Of a DNA stretch of 64,000 nucleotides, positions 37,144 to 45,906 are shown piece by piece. A program made the translations under genes and the position numbers. The stretch comes from Prauserella endophytica. Lineage in GTDB: Bacteria; Actinomycetota; Actinomycetes; Mycobacteriales; Pseudonocardiaceae. The DNA lies in NCBI RefSeq assembly GCF_005146945.1, contig NZ_SWMS01000003.1, forward strand, positions 124,001 through 188,000, given 5' to 3'. The first letter of the stretch is position 1; each line of letters begins with the position of its first letter. Below the pieces are notes generated by a model. The model made no database searches. It had not been told where the DNA came from and saw nothing but the letters and a program-made list of their open reading frames with translations.

Positions 37144-37240
37144 CCCGGAGCGGCTTGCGTTGCGGTGCGGGTGGCGGAACCAGAACCCGCGGCGGCGCAA
37201 GCTGACGGCGCATGTGCAAGCGGCTCCGCCGCTGCGGAAT
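37144..37240. repeat. Intergenic repeat family, copy B
   Basis: The longer copy of the element also at 30895-30977, with an extra block CAGAACCCGCGGCGGCGCAA in the middle. It ends in the small hairpin AGCGGC-TCC-GCCGCT. It interrupts the ben operon between benB and the benC-FCD-benD gene, so it may act as a partial terminator or processing site. Confidence 0.6.
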
Positions 37241-37263
37241 GACCCCGGTCCCAGGGAGGGATC

Positions 37264-39924
37264 ATGACTTTCCAGGTCGCACTGTCCTTCGAGGACGGTG
37301 TCACCCGCTTCATCACGTGCGCGGAGGACCAGACGGTCGCCGACGCGTCGTACCGCCAGCGGATCAACATCCCGCTGGACTGCCGGGACGGCGCGTGCGG
37401 AACCTGCAAGGCGTTCTGCGAGTCGGGCACCTACGACGGCGGGACCTACATCGAGGACGCCCTTTCCGACGACGAGGCGCGGCGCGGCTACGTGCTGCCG
37501 TGCAGCATGAAGCCGACGTCGGACCTGGTGCTGCAGATCGCGAGCACGTCGGCGGTCGCCAAGACCGAGGCGGCGACCTACCCCGCGACCCTGACCGCGC
37601 TGGACCGGCTCTCGCCGACGACGTTCGCGCTCACCGTGGAGACCCCCGACCGGGACAAACTGGCCTTCCTGCCCGGCCAGTACGTGAATATCGAGGTGCC
37701 CGGCACCGGGGAGACGCGGTCGTACTCGTTCAGCAACGCGCCGGACGACAAGTCGTTGACCTTTCTGGTGAAGCTCACGCCCGGCGGCGCGATGTCGGAC
37801 TACCTCACCGAGCGGGCGAGCGCGGGCGACGAGCTCACCTTCACCGGCCCCAACGGCAGCTTCTTCCTGCGTGAGGCCGACCGGCCCGTGCTGCTGCTGG
37901 CCGGTGGCACCGGCCTGGCGCCGATCCTGTCGATCGTGCGCACGCTTCGGGCCACGGGCTCGGCGCGGCCCGCGCACCTCATCTACGGCGTGAGCACCGA
38001 CGACGACCTGGTGGAGCTGGACACGCTCGCCGAGCTGGCCGCGCAGGTGGACGGGTTCACCTGGGACTACTGCGTCGCCGACCCGGACAGCTCCGCGCCC
38101 AACAAGGGCTATGTGACGAGCCTGATCGGCGACGAGCACCTGCACGGCGGGGACGTGGCGGTGTACCTGTGCGGGCCGCCGCCCATGGTCGAGGCGGTGC
38201 GCGCGCACTTCACCGAGCGGGGAGTGGAGCCGACCGGGTTCTACTACGAGAAGTTCGCGCTCTCCAGAGCGTCCGCCCAGGCCGAGCCCGTGGTGGTGGA
38301 GACCATGGCCGAGCCGGAACCCGCCGCCGCGCCGGAACCCGTGGTGGAAGCGGTGCCCGAACCCGAGCCGGTGCGCCCGGTGACCGAGGGAGAGGGCAGG
38401 GCCTTGGCGGGGCAGCGGATCTTCGAGCCCGTGGCGCTGAGCCCCCTGGGCGCGGGCGCGGTGCGCACGGCCACCGAGGAGGCCGCCACGGCGAGAACCG
38501 TGGCCGGACAGGCGATCTGGCCCGGCGAGGGCACGGGTACCCGCTCCCTGACCTCCGGCGAGGCGTTGCTGCCCGCGGGCAACGCCCGCGCCGTCGCGGG
38601 TCAGGAGATGCTGCCCGCGCCCGACGATCTCGCGCCGCTCGTGGCGCCCCAGCCGGAGGGCAGCTACGAGATCGGCGAGGAGCACCCGTCGGTGCACGAG
38701 TCGGATGCCGTGTTCGAGGCGAGGCGGGCACTCGAGCTGGGCGCGCTGGAGCTCGTGATCGGCAGGCTCTCGTCGCAGCAGCTCGCGGGCTACCGGCTGC
38801 TCGCCGAGGCGACCGTGCCCTATGTGGACGGCGACCGGTTCGTCGACGCCGCCGCGTTCACCGAGACCAACGCTGCCTTCCACGACTACCTGTTCACCCT
38901 CACCGGCAACGAGCACCTGCTCCAGGCCTACCGCGCGCTCGGCGTGCAGGGGCACATGGAGGAGACCCTGCGGGACGCGACGTGGTGCCATCCCCGGTGC
39001 ACGCAGGACCACCTCGACATCGTCACCGCGTTCGAGGCGGGGGACCGCACGACGGCCCGCAGGCTGGTCGTCGAGCACGCCGAGCGTGCGAAGACCACCA
39101 CGCGCAGGGCCATGGACGACGCGAGGCCGTCGCGTGCGCGCGCGTTCGTGACCCCCGGCCGCTTCGACGGCAAGGTCGTGGTGGTCACCGGCGCGGCACA
39201 GGGCATCGGTGAGCGCGTGGCCAGGCGGATCAGCGCGGAGGGCGGCACGGTGGTGCTCGCCGACCGCGCCGGCCTCGTCACCGAGTTGGCCGATGAGCTG
39301 ACCGGCGAGGCACTGCCGGTGCTCGCCGATCTGGAGACGTGGGAGGGGGCCCAGGAGGTGGCCGAGGCCACGCTCGCGCGCTACGGCCGGATCGACGTGC
39401 TCGTCAACAACGTCGGCGGGGCGATCTGGTTCAAGCCCTTCACCGAGTTCACCCCGGCGGAGATCGAGGCGGAGATCCGGCGCTCGCTGATGACGACCCT
39501 GTTCTCCTGCCGGGCCGCCCTGCCGTCGATGACGGAGCGGGGCCGCGGCGTGATCGTCAACGTGTCGTCCGCGGCGACGCGCGGCATCCACCGGATCCCG
39601 TACTCGGCGGCGAAGGGCGGCATCAACGCCATCACCGCCTCGCTCGCCTTCGAGTGCGCCGACGCGGGAATCCGGGTGGTCGCGACCGCTCCCGGTGGCA
39701 CCGAGGCGCCGCCGCGCCGGATCTCCCGCGGCGGCTCGGCACTGGAAACCGAGCAGGAGCAGACCTGGTTCCAGGCGCACATCGAGCAGACCGTGAGCAC
39801 GTCGCTGATGAAGCGCTACGGCACGCTCGACGAGCAGGCCGCCGCGATCGCCTTCCTCGCCTCCGACGAGGCGTCCTACATCACCGGCACCGTCCTGCCG
39901 GTGGCGGGCGGCGACCTCGGCTGA
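37264..39924 (+). CDS. benC/benD: Three-part fusion: BenC reductase - FCD ligand-binding domain - BenD dehydrogenase
   Basis: One uninterrupted 886-codon frame. Residues 1-335 are a full BenC reductase: plant-type 2Fe-2S ferredoxin (Cys40, Cys45, Cys48, Cys80), FAD motif RSYSFSN (152-158), GGTGLAP (214-220) and CGPPPM (303-308). Residues 336-475 are a Pro/Glu/Ala-rich linker with three degenerate AGQ-containing repeats (near 382, 414 and 446). Residues 480-618 resemble an FCD (FadR C-terminal) helical bundle with candidate metal histidines 540, 583 and 605, but no winged helix precedes it. Residues 632-886 are an SDR: TGAAQGIG (642-649), NNVGG, Ser768, Tyr780 and Lys784. BenC feeds electrons to BenAB; BenD oxidises the diol to catechol. 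Usually these are separate proteins of about 340 and 260 residues. The FCD part may sense a pathway acid (inference). Confidence 0.93.
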   Translation: MTFQVALSFEDGVTRFITCAEDQTVADASYRQRINIPLDCRDGACGTCKAFCESGTYDGGTYIEDALSDDEARRGYVLPCSMKPTSDLVLQIASTSAVAKTEAATYPATLTALDRLSPTTFALTVETPDRDKLAFLPGQYVNIEVPGTGETRSYSFSNAPDDKSLTFLVKLTPGGAMSDYLTERASAGDELTFTGPNGSFFLREADRPVLLLAGGTGLAPILSIVRTLRATGSARPAHLIYGVSTDDDLVELDTLAELAAQVDGFTWDYCVADPDSSAPNKGYVTSLIGDEHLHGGDVAVYLCGPPPMVEAVRAHFTERGVEPTGFYYEKFALSRASAQAEPVVVETMAEPEPAAAPEPVVEAVPEPEPVRPVTEGEGRALAGQRIFEPVALSPLGAGAVRTATEEAATARTVAGQAIWPGEGTGTRSLTSGEALLPAGNARAVAGQEMLPAPDDLAPLVAPQPEGSYEIGEEHPSVHESDAVFEARRALELGALELVIGRLSSQQLAGYRLLAEATVPYVDGDRFVDAAAFTETNAAFHDYLFTLTGNEHLLQAYRALGVQGHMEETLRDATWCHPRCTQDHLDIVTAFEAGDRTTARRLVVEHAERAKTTTRRAMDDARPSRARAFVTPGRFDGKVVVVTGAAQGIGERVARRISAEGGTVVLADRAGLVTELADELTGEALPVLADLETWEGAQEVAEATLARYGRIDVLVNNVGGAIWFKPFTEFTPAEIEAEIRRSLMTTLFSCRAALPSMTERGRGVIVNVSSAATRGIHRIPYSAAKGGINAITASLAFECADAGIRVVATAPGGTEAPPRRISRGGSALETEQEQTWFQAHIEQTVSTSLMKRYGTLDEQAAAIAFLASDEASYITGTVLPVAGGDLG

Positions 39925-40027
39925 CACCGGTCCGCCCGCCCTCGCAGTTGTGCGGCCTCGCGCCGCCCGGGCGGCCTCAGCCCGTGGCCGCCCTCCCGCC
40001 CCCTCCAACACTCCCGGGGAGTTCCTC

Positions 40028-41368
40028 ATGTCCGAAACCGACGCAATGACGCGCCGGCGTCAGCGCACCGTGTCCTGGGTGGTCGCACTGTCGACCGTCG
40101 CGCTCGTCTTCGACGGATACGACCTCGTCGTCTACGGCACCGTGCTGCCCACCCTGCTCGCCGATCCCTCCCAGCTCGGGGCGATCACGCCCGGCCAGGC
40201 GGGCGCGCTCGGCAGCTACGCACTCGTCGGTGTCCTCGTGGGGGCACTGGCCGCGGGCGCACTCGGCGACTGGATCGGGCGCCGCAGGATCATGCTGATC
40301 AACCTCGCCTGGTTCTCGATCGGGATGGGCGCGACCGCGCTGACCCAGAACGTCGTCGCCTTCGGAATCGGCCGATTCCTGACCGGCATCGGGGTCGGCG
40401 CGCTGGTGGCCACGGTCGGGGCGCTCGTGGCGGAGTTCGCCCCGCCGGGACGGCGGAACCGGCTCAACGCGATCGTCTACAGTGGAGTGCCCGCCGGCGG
40501 CGTGCTTGCCGCGCTCCTCGCGCTCGTCCTGGCCGACGCGGTCGGCTGGCGCGGGCTGTTCTGGGTCGGCGCGCTGCCGATCGTGCTGGTGCTCCCGCTG
40601 GCCGTGGTGAAGCTGCCGGAGTCGCCGAAGTGGCTCGCCTCGCGGGGCAGGGTCGAGCAGGCGAAGGCCCTCGCCGAGCGCACCGGCATCGCGCTGTCCG
40701 CTGAGCCAGGCCGACCGGCCGGGACCGCCCGCGTCGGTTTCCCCGCGCTGGCCACGAGGTCGCTGGCGCTTCCGACACTGCTGCTGGGCACGATGAGCTT
40801 CGCCGGGCTGCTGCTCACCTACGGCCTCAACACCTGGCTGCCGCAGATCATGGCCGACAACGGCTACGACAAGAGTTACTCGCTGACCTTCCTGCTCGTG
40901 CTCAATTTCGGCGCCATCGTCGGTGGCCTGCTCGCGTCGCTGTGGGCCGACCGGGCCGGGGCCAAGCGCGTCGTGGCCACCACGTTCGTGCTCGCCGCCT
41001 GCACGCTCGCGCTGCTGCCGCTGAGCCTGCCGCTGGGCGCGCTCCTGCTCGCGGTCGCGGTGGCCGGGGTCGGCACGATCGGCACCCAGGTGCTCGTCTA
41101 CGGCCTGGTGTCCAACTACTACCCGACCAGGGCACGCGCGGCCGGGGTCGCGTGGTGCGCCGGGTTCGGCAGGCTCGGCGGCATCGTCGGGCCGGTGGTC
41201 GGCGGCGTGCTCGTCGGTGCGGGGCTCGGGGGCACCACGGCGTTCTACCTGTTCGCCGCCATAGCGCTCGCCGCGGCGGTCGTCACGGCGCTGGTGCCCC
41301 GCTCGCGGCACGCCGAGGACGACCTGCCCGTGACGGCGCCGGCGGCCGGGACGCCGCATCCCGCTTAG
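40028..41368 (+). CDS. benK: MFS aromatic acid transporter, BenK-like
   Basis: A 446-residue, 12-helix major facilitator of the aromatic acid:H+ symporter family. FDGYDLVVYGTVLPTLL in helix 1 (the conserved DGxD), GDWIGRRRIM between helices 2-3, and a charged central loop support this. It directly follows the benC/D fusion and should import benzoate. GGGAG lies 7 nt before ATG 40028. A hairpin after the gene probably ends the ben operon. Confidence 0.93.
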   Translation: MSETDAMTRRRQRTVSWVVALSTVALVFDGYDLVVYGTVLPTLLADPSQLGAITPGQAGALGSYALVGVLVGALAAGALGDWIGRRRIMLINLAWFSIGMGATALTQNVVAFGIGRFLTGIGVGALVATVGALVAEFAPPGRRNRLNAIVYSGVPAGGVLAALLALVLADAVGWRGLFWVGALPIVLVLPLAVVKLPESPKWLASRGRVEQAKALAERTGIALSAEPGRPAGTARVGFPALATRSLALPTLLLGTMSFAGLLLTYGLNTWLPQIMADNGYDKSYSLTFLLVLNFGAIVGGLLASLWADRAGAKRVVATTFVLAACTLALLPLSLPLGALLLAVAVAGVGTIGTQVLVYGLVSNYYPTRARAAGVAWCAGFGRLGGIVGPVVGGVLVGAGLGGTTAFYLFAAIALAAAVVTALVPRSRHAEDDLPVTAPAAGTPHPA

Positions 41369-41410
41369 GCCGAGCCTGACGCATCCTGGCGCTGCCGCGA
41401 CCACGTCGCC

Positions 41411-41445
41411 GGACGAGCCGAGAACGGCCGGTGCGAGGCTCGTCC
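41411..41445. terminator. Hairpin after benK
   Basis: 9-bp perfect stem GGACGAGCC / GGCTCGTCC with a 17-nt loop, 43 nt past the benK stop. It separates the ben operon from the LAL regulator, which has its own promoter. Confidence 0.6.
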
Positions 41446-41518
41446 TCGCCTTGGCAGCCGCCGCGCCGATCCCGCTTGCGCCGGAAGAGTTCCCGCAGGC
41501 ACGGCCTAGGGTGACCAT

Positions 41519-44197
41519 GTGGTCCGCCCCCGCCCTCCGCTGATCGCCCGCGACGCCGCACTCGGCGAGCTGGAGCGCCTGCTGCACGGCGCCGCCGAGC
41601 GCGGGTCCGCGTTCGTGCTGGTCAGCGGCAAGGCGGGGGTCGGAAGGACCACGCTCGCCGACGCATTGGCGGCCCGTCACCACGGACCGCTGCTGCGTGC
41701 CACGGGCGCGGAGTGGGAACGGGACCGGGCCTACGGCGTCCTGGGCCAGCTCATCGGCGAATCCAGCCGCGGCGGGGCCGTCGAGGTGTCCTCCGCGATC
41801 GCCCGGAACGCCGAGTCCGCTGGCGGCACCGTGCTCGCCGTGGTGGACGACGCGCACTGGGCCGACCAGCCGTCGCTGCAGGCGCTGGCCTCCGCGGTCC
41901 GTCACCACCGGGACACGCGGCTGCTCGTGCTCGCCACCGCCGTCACCGGCGATCCGGACGTCCCCGCGCCCGCGCTGGAGCTGCTGCACCGCGTCGCGGA
42001 CCACGCGATCACCGTGGAGCCGTTCACCCCGCCCGAGGTGGGGGAGCTCGCCGCCGCGCACGGCGCCCTGCTGCACCCGTCGATGGCGGAACGGCTGTGG
42101 CGGCACACCGGCGGCGTCGCGCGGCATATCGGGCAGCTGCTGGCTGAGGTGCCGAGGACGACGTGGGCCCGGTTCGACCCGGCGCTGCCCGCTCCGGCCG
42201 CCGTGGCGGCCAGTGTCCGCACGGCGCTGGCCGGGTGCTCGCCGGAGGCTCGTGGGCTGGCCGAGGCCGCGGCCGTGCTCGGACCCGGCACCACCGTGCG
42301 CGACGCCGCGCTGCTCGCCGGGGTGCCGGGAGACGTGCTGCCCGCGCTGGACGAGGCGGTCGCCGCCCGGCTCGTGGAGTTCGGCGGCCGCGGCCTCACC
42401 GAGATCGGCCCGCCGGACCCGATGGTCAGGGCCGCCGTGCTCGCCGCGATGGGACCCGCCGCGGCGGCGCGCGCCCACCGCAGGGCCGCCGACCTCATCG
42501 ACGACCCGGTGCGCCGGATGCGGCTGCTGGTCGCCGCCTCGCCGATGCCCGACCCGGACGTGGCCGACCGGCTCGACGCGCTCGCCGCCGAGCGGGCGGC
42601 CGAGGGCGCGTGGGGCGTGGCGGCCTCGCTGCTCAACGACGCGAGCAGGCTCACCGAGGACCGTCTCAAGCGCGAGAGCAGGCTCACGAGGGCCGTCGAC
42701 GCCCTGATCGGCGCGGGTGACGCGTTCGCGGCGGCGGCTCTGGTTCCGGAGGTGGAGAGCCTGCGGGAGACGCCGCTGCGCAACGCCGTGCTGGGCTACC
42801 TCGCGATCGTGCGGGGCCGCGCCGCGGAGGCCGAGAACCGGCTCGGCCGGGCCTGGGATCTGGTGAACACCGAGCGCGAGCCGGACGTCGCCGCGTCGAT
42901 CTGCCAGCGCTACGTGCTGCACTCGCTGTCCCGCCTCCGCCCGGAGGAACTGGTGTCGTGGGCGGACCAGGCCGTGGCGCTGGCGGGTGAGGACGCGCCC
43001 GCGGGCGTCGAGGCGGCCGCGATCCGGGGGCTCGGCCTCGCCGCCGCGGGCCGGGCGGCCGAAGCGCTCGCCGCTTATGCCGAGCTGGCCGAGCGCGTGC
43101 AGCACGGTGCGCAGGCCCAGCGGATCCTGATGGGCCGGGGCTGGCTCAGCCTCATGGTCGACGCGGTCGACGACGCGAGGGCCGACCTGGAGAGCTCGGT
43201 GCCCACCACGTTCCTCGGCGGCTCGACGCGGATCTCGCTGTGGGCAAGGGCCTGGCTCGCGCGGGCGCAGTTCCTCACGGGGGACTGGGACGACGCGGTG
43301 CGCACGGTACGGGAGGCGACGCCGTTGCTCGACCGGGCCGGAATCGTGCTGGCGGGTCCGTTGCTGTACTGGACGGCCGTCGCCGTGCACGCGCTGCGCG
43401 GCGACTGGGACGACGCCGAGCTGGCGCTGCGCCGAGCCGACGCGGGGCCGCAGGACTACGAGATCATGCGCGTGCCGTCGTACCTGGCCCGCGCGCACGT
43501 GGCCGAGGCGCGGGCGGACTCCGCCGGGGTGCTGCGGGCGCTGCGCCCGCTCACGCAGCCGTGGGCGGGCGGCGGTGTCGACCAGCCGGGCCAGTGGCCG
43601 TGGGCCGACATGTACGCGCACGCACTCGTGCTGGAGGGCAGGTACGCTGAGGCGGACACGTTCCTGACCCGGCAGGAGGCCCTCGCCGCCGGCCGTGGCC
43701 CCGGTTCGGCTCGGGCGCGGCTCGGCGCGGCGCGCGGCAGGCTCCTGGGCAGTCAGGGTGAGCTGGACCAGGCGCGCGAGGCGTTCGAAGCGGCGCTGGA
43801 GCTGCTGGAGGACCTGCCGCTGCGCTACGACAGCGCGCGCGTGAACTTCGCCTACGGCCAGATCCTGCGCCGAGCGGGCAAACGCAGGGACGCCGACACC
43901 GTGCTCACCACCGCGCGAGAGACGTTCGCGGCGCTCGGCGCGACGACCTACGTCGCGCGCTGCGACCGCGAGCTGAAGGCGGGTGGCGTGCACGTGCCGA
44001 GGACGGAACGTGGGCTCGGCGAGCTCACGCCGCAGGAGGAGGCGGTGTCGCAGCTCGTTGCGAGTGGACTGTCCAACCGGGAGGTCGCGGCCGAGCTTTT
44101 CCTGTCCACCAAGACGGTCCAGTACCACCTGACGCGGATCTACGCGAAGCTCGGCATCCGCTCGCGGGCCGAGCTGGCCGCGCGCCGGGGCTCATGA
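41519..44197 (+). CDS. Large LuxR-type ATP-binding (LAL) regulator, BenR-like
   Basis: An 892-residue protein: N-terminal AAA/NACHT-like ATPase (about 10-250, Walker B VLAVVDDAHWAD), a long TPR-like helical middle (about 330-800) and a C-terminal LuxR helix-turn-helix (LTPQEEAVSQLVASGLSNREVAAELFLSTKTVQYHLTRIYAKLGI). The P-loop reads SGKAGVGRTTL, with Arg43 where the catalytic Lys is expected. In Corynebacterium a LuxR-type BenR of this class sits inside the ben cluster and activates it; the position between benK and benE suggests the same job here. The start is GTG 41519, with TAGGGT (41507-41512) six bases upstream and no ribosome site: leaderless. Its stop overlaps benE convergently by 6 bases. 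Confidence 0.88.
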   Translation: MVRPRPPLIARDAALGELERLLHGAAERGSAFVLVSGKAGVGRTTLADALAARHHGPLLRATGAEWERDRAYGVLGQLIGESSRGGAVEVSSAIARNAESAGGTVLAVVDDAHWADQPSLQALASAVRHHRDTRLLVLATAVTGDPDVPAPALELLHRVADHAITVEPFTPPEVGELAAAHGALLHPSMAERLWRHTGGVARHIGQLLAEVPRTTWARFDPALPAPAAVAASVRTALAGCSPEARGLAEAAAVLGPGTTVRDAALLAGVPGDVLPALDEAVAARLVEFGGRGLTEIGPPDPMVRAAVLAAMGPAAAARAHRRAADLIDDPVRRMRLLVAASPMPDPDVADRLDALAAERAAEGAWGVAASLLNDASRLTEDRLKRESRLTRAVDALIGAGDAFAAAALVPEVESLRETPLRNAVLGYLAIVRGRAAEAENRLGRAWDLVNTEREPDVAASICQRYVLHSLSRLRPEELVSWADQAVALAGEDAPAGVEAAAIRGLGLAAAGRAAEALAAYAELAERVQHGAQAQRILMGRGWLSLMVDAVDDARADLESSVPTTFLGGSTRISLWARAWLARAQFLTGDWDDAVRTVREATPLLDRAGIVLAGPLLYWTAVAVHALRGDWDDAELALRRADAGPQDYEIMRVPSYLARAHVAEARADSAGVLRALRPLTQPWAGGGVDQPGQWPWADMYAHALVLEGRYAEADTFLTRQEALAAGRGPGSARARLGAARGRLLGSQGELDQAREAFEAALELLEDLPLRYDSARVNFAYGQILRRAGKRRDADTVLTTARETFAALGATTYVARCDRELKAGGVHVPRTERGLGELTPQEEAVSQLVASGLSNREVAAELFLSTKTVQYHLTRIYAKLGIRSRAELAARRGS

Positions 44198-45460
44198 GCG
44201 CTCGGCGGCGTAGTCGGCCCGTTCGAGCAGCAATGAGATGGCGACCCCGGCGACGAGGCCCCAGAACGCGGCGCTGAGGTTCAGCGGCGAGACGCCGGAG
44301 ACGGTCACCAGGAAGGCGACGAGTGCGCCGAGGGTGCACCGCGAGCGGAACGCGGTGACGAACGCGGTCTGCAGCGCGCGGAGCATGGCAAGCCCGCCCA
44401 GCACCGCGATGAACGACTCGGGCGTTGCGAGCATGAGGCGGACGAACGCGGGCGCGAACAGGCCCACCAGCATGGCGAGCAGGCCGCACACGATGGCCGC
44501 GGTGTACTGGCGCCCGCGTTCGCCGGATGCCACGAGCAGTGCGTTGGTGGGTCCGGTGAGGCAGGTCGACACGGCTCCGAACAACGCGGCGGGCAGCGAC
44601 CAGAGTCCACACAGGACAGTGGAGACGTTCGTCGGTGGCTCGTGCCCGGCCTGGCGCAACACGGCCACGCCCTGACCGTTCTGCACGACGAGGACGGTGA
44701 CGGCGAGCGGGACCACCAGCTCGAGGATCGCCTGCCACGAGAACTGCGGCGCCTGCAGGAGAGGCGAGGCGAACCAGGTGGTGCTCTCTGTGTCGGGCGT
44801 GAACCGGCCGGACACGGCGACGGCGACCGCCCCGACCACGAGGGCGCCGAGGATGGGCGGGATCCGGCGGCCGAGCGCGGGAAACGCCGACAGCAGCAGG
44901 AAGACCGCCACCATCGGCACCGCGATGCCGGGGTCCAGTCCGAGCGAGTGGACGAGGTCGAGGCCGAAGCGGAGGAAGACGCCCGCGACCATCGCCATGA
45001 CCACCGGCATCGGAAGGGCCGCCATGACAGTGCGCACCAAGCCCGTGAGCCCGAGCACGAGGATCAGCAGCGCCGTGGCGACGAAAGCTCCGACGACCTG
45101 CGGCCACGGCAGGTGGTCGAGGGAGCCTCCGACCACGACGGCGCCGGGGATGGTCCAGAAGAACGCCAGCGGCTGCCGGTAGAGCGAGGACGCCAGCACG
45201 GTGAGCAGGCCGTTGAGCAGGAAGACGCCGAAGATCCACGAGGCGAGCTGCGCGGGGGAGAGGCCGCCCTGTGCGCCGACCGCGAGGATCACCGCGACGG
45301 GTCCGGTCGCGGAGAACACGATGCCGATGAGGCCGTTGGTGGCCGTCTCGGTGGTCGTGTCGCGCAGTACGTCGCGTGGTCCGGTGAGCGGTCGGGCCGG
45401 CCGTTCGAACCGGTGCGCGAACCGCGACGGTGCGCCACCGTCGTCGTTGAGGGTGGTCAA
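44192..45460 (-). CDS. benE: Benzoate/H+ symporter, BenE family
   Basis: A 422-residue, about 12-helix membrane protein of the BenE type: NGLIGIVFSATGPVAVILAVGAQGGLS, PWPQVVGAFVATALLILVLGLTGL, VVQNGQGVAVLRQAGHEPP, FGAVSTCLTGPTNALLVASGERGRQYTAAIVCG. It gives a second benzoate importer besides BenK. The TTG start at 45460 has AGGAGG close upstream; an ATG at 45511 would add 17 non-membrane residues and lie inside the upstream inverted repeat. Confidence 0.92.
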   Translation of the reverse strand: MTTLNDDGGAPSRFAHRFERPARPLTGPRDVLRDTTTETATNGLIGIVFSATGPVAVILAVGAQGGLSPAQLASWIFGVFLLNGLLTVLASSLYRQPLAFFWTIPGAVVVGGSLDHLPWPQVVGAFVATALLILVLGLTGLVRTVMAALPMPVVMAMVAGVFLRFGLDLVHSLGLDPGIAVPMVAVFLLLSAFPALGRRIPPILGALVVGAVAVAVSGRFTPDTESTTWFASPLLQAPQFSWQAILELVVPLAVTVLVVQNGQGVAVLRQAGHEPPTNVSTVLCGLWSLPAALFGAVSTCLTGPTNALLVASGERGRQYTAAIVCGLLAMLVGLFAPAFVRLMLATPESFIAVLGGLAMLRALQTAFVTAFRSRCTLGALVAFLVTVSGVSPLNLSAAFWGLVAGVAISLLLERADYAAERS

Positions 45461-45483
45461 CGAACCTCCTCCGTCGATGTGCC

Positions 45484-45517
45484 GTACGCATGCTGAACAT
45501 TCAGTCGACATGCGTAC
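45484..45517. promoter_or_regulatory. Nested inverted repeat upstream of benE
   Basis: Outer perfect arms GTACGCATG (45484-45492) and CATGCGTAC (45509-45517) enclose a second dyad, CTGAA-CA-TTCAG (45493-45504). It lies 24 bases before the benE start and 47 before the divergent small gene. Likely operator; the binding regulator is unknown but LysR or the LAL protein are obvious candidates. Confidence 0.65.
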
Positions 45518-45563
45518 AGACCGTTGTGGCATGTCCCACCCGGGGTCCTTGGAGGATCCCGTC

Positions 45564-45809
45564 ATGACCACGGGACCGCTGGCCCATCCGACCACGGTGC
45601 GGGCCTTCGACGGTGTGCGGCTGCGGGCCTTCGAGGAGCACGACGTGGAGATGGCCCCCGACCCCGGACCGACCCTCACGTGTCCCACGATCGGCACGCC
45701 TGTCCGCAGGCGCGGACCGCGCGAGCGGGAAGGGATGCTGCGCAGCCATCAGGAGATCGGCGGCAGGCGCGTGGACACGCTCCTCCACGCCACGATCCGC
45801 CCCGAATGA
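45564..45809 (+). CDS. Hypothetical small protein (81 residues)
   Basis: ATG 45564 has GGAGG 8 nt upstream and the frame runs 81 codons. The protein begins MTTGPLAHPTTVRAFDGVRL and ends VDTLLHATIRPE, with an acidic first half and a basic middle (PVRRRGPREREG). No signal peptide, membrane segment or known motif. It shares its upstream region with benE, in the opposite direction, and is closed by a hairpin that overlaps its stop codon, so it looks like a real, separately transcribed gene. Function unknown. Confidence 0.55.
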   Translation: MTTGPLAHPTTVRAFDGVRLRAFEEHDVEMAPDPGPTLTCPTIGTPVRRRGPREREGMLRSHQEIGGRRVDTLLHATIRPE

Positions 45810-45834
45810 GCCGTATAACGACCTATACGGCTCG
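45809..45834. terminator. Hairpin overlapping the stop of the 81-residue gene
   Basis: Perfect 10-bp stem GAGCCGTATA / TATACGGCTC with a 6-nt loop; the first two bases belong to the TGA stop. It lies between convergent genes. Confidence 0.8.
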
Positions 45835-45906
45835 GCTCTCGTGCGCCGATCAGCTTTCGCCCTCCACTACGCCAACGGCAAAAAAGCGCTCGGAGGAGGC
45901 TCAGGC

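Noticed and set aside
37264-39924. Splitting the benC/D fusion into separate genes
   Set aside because: No stop, ribosome site or start codon with good context was found between the parts; the frame is continuous and the linker has normal codon bias. Sequencing error cannot be excluded without reads.
36451-40029. A 1192-codon open frame on the minus strand
   Set aside because: It is antisense to benA, benB and the benC/D fusion, contains no motif, and arises from high GC at third positions.
39977-44128. A 1383-codon open frame on the minus strand
   Set aside because: Antisense to benK and the LAL gene; repetitive Arg/Gly/Pro content with no domain, typical of a GC-driven shadow.
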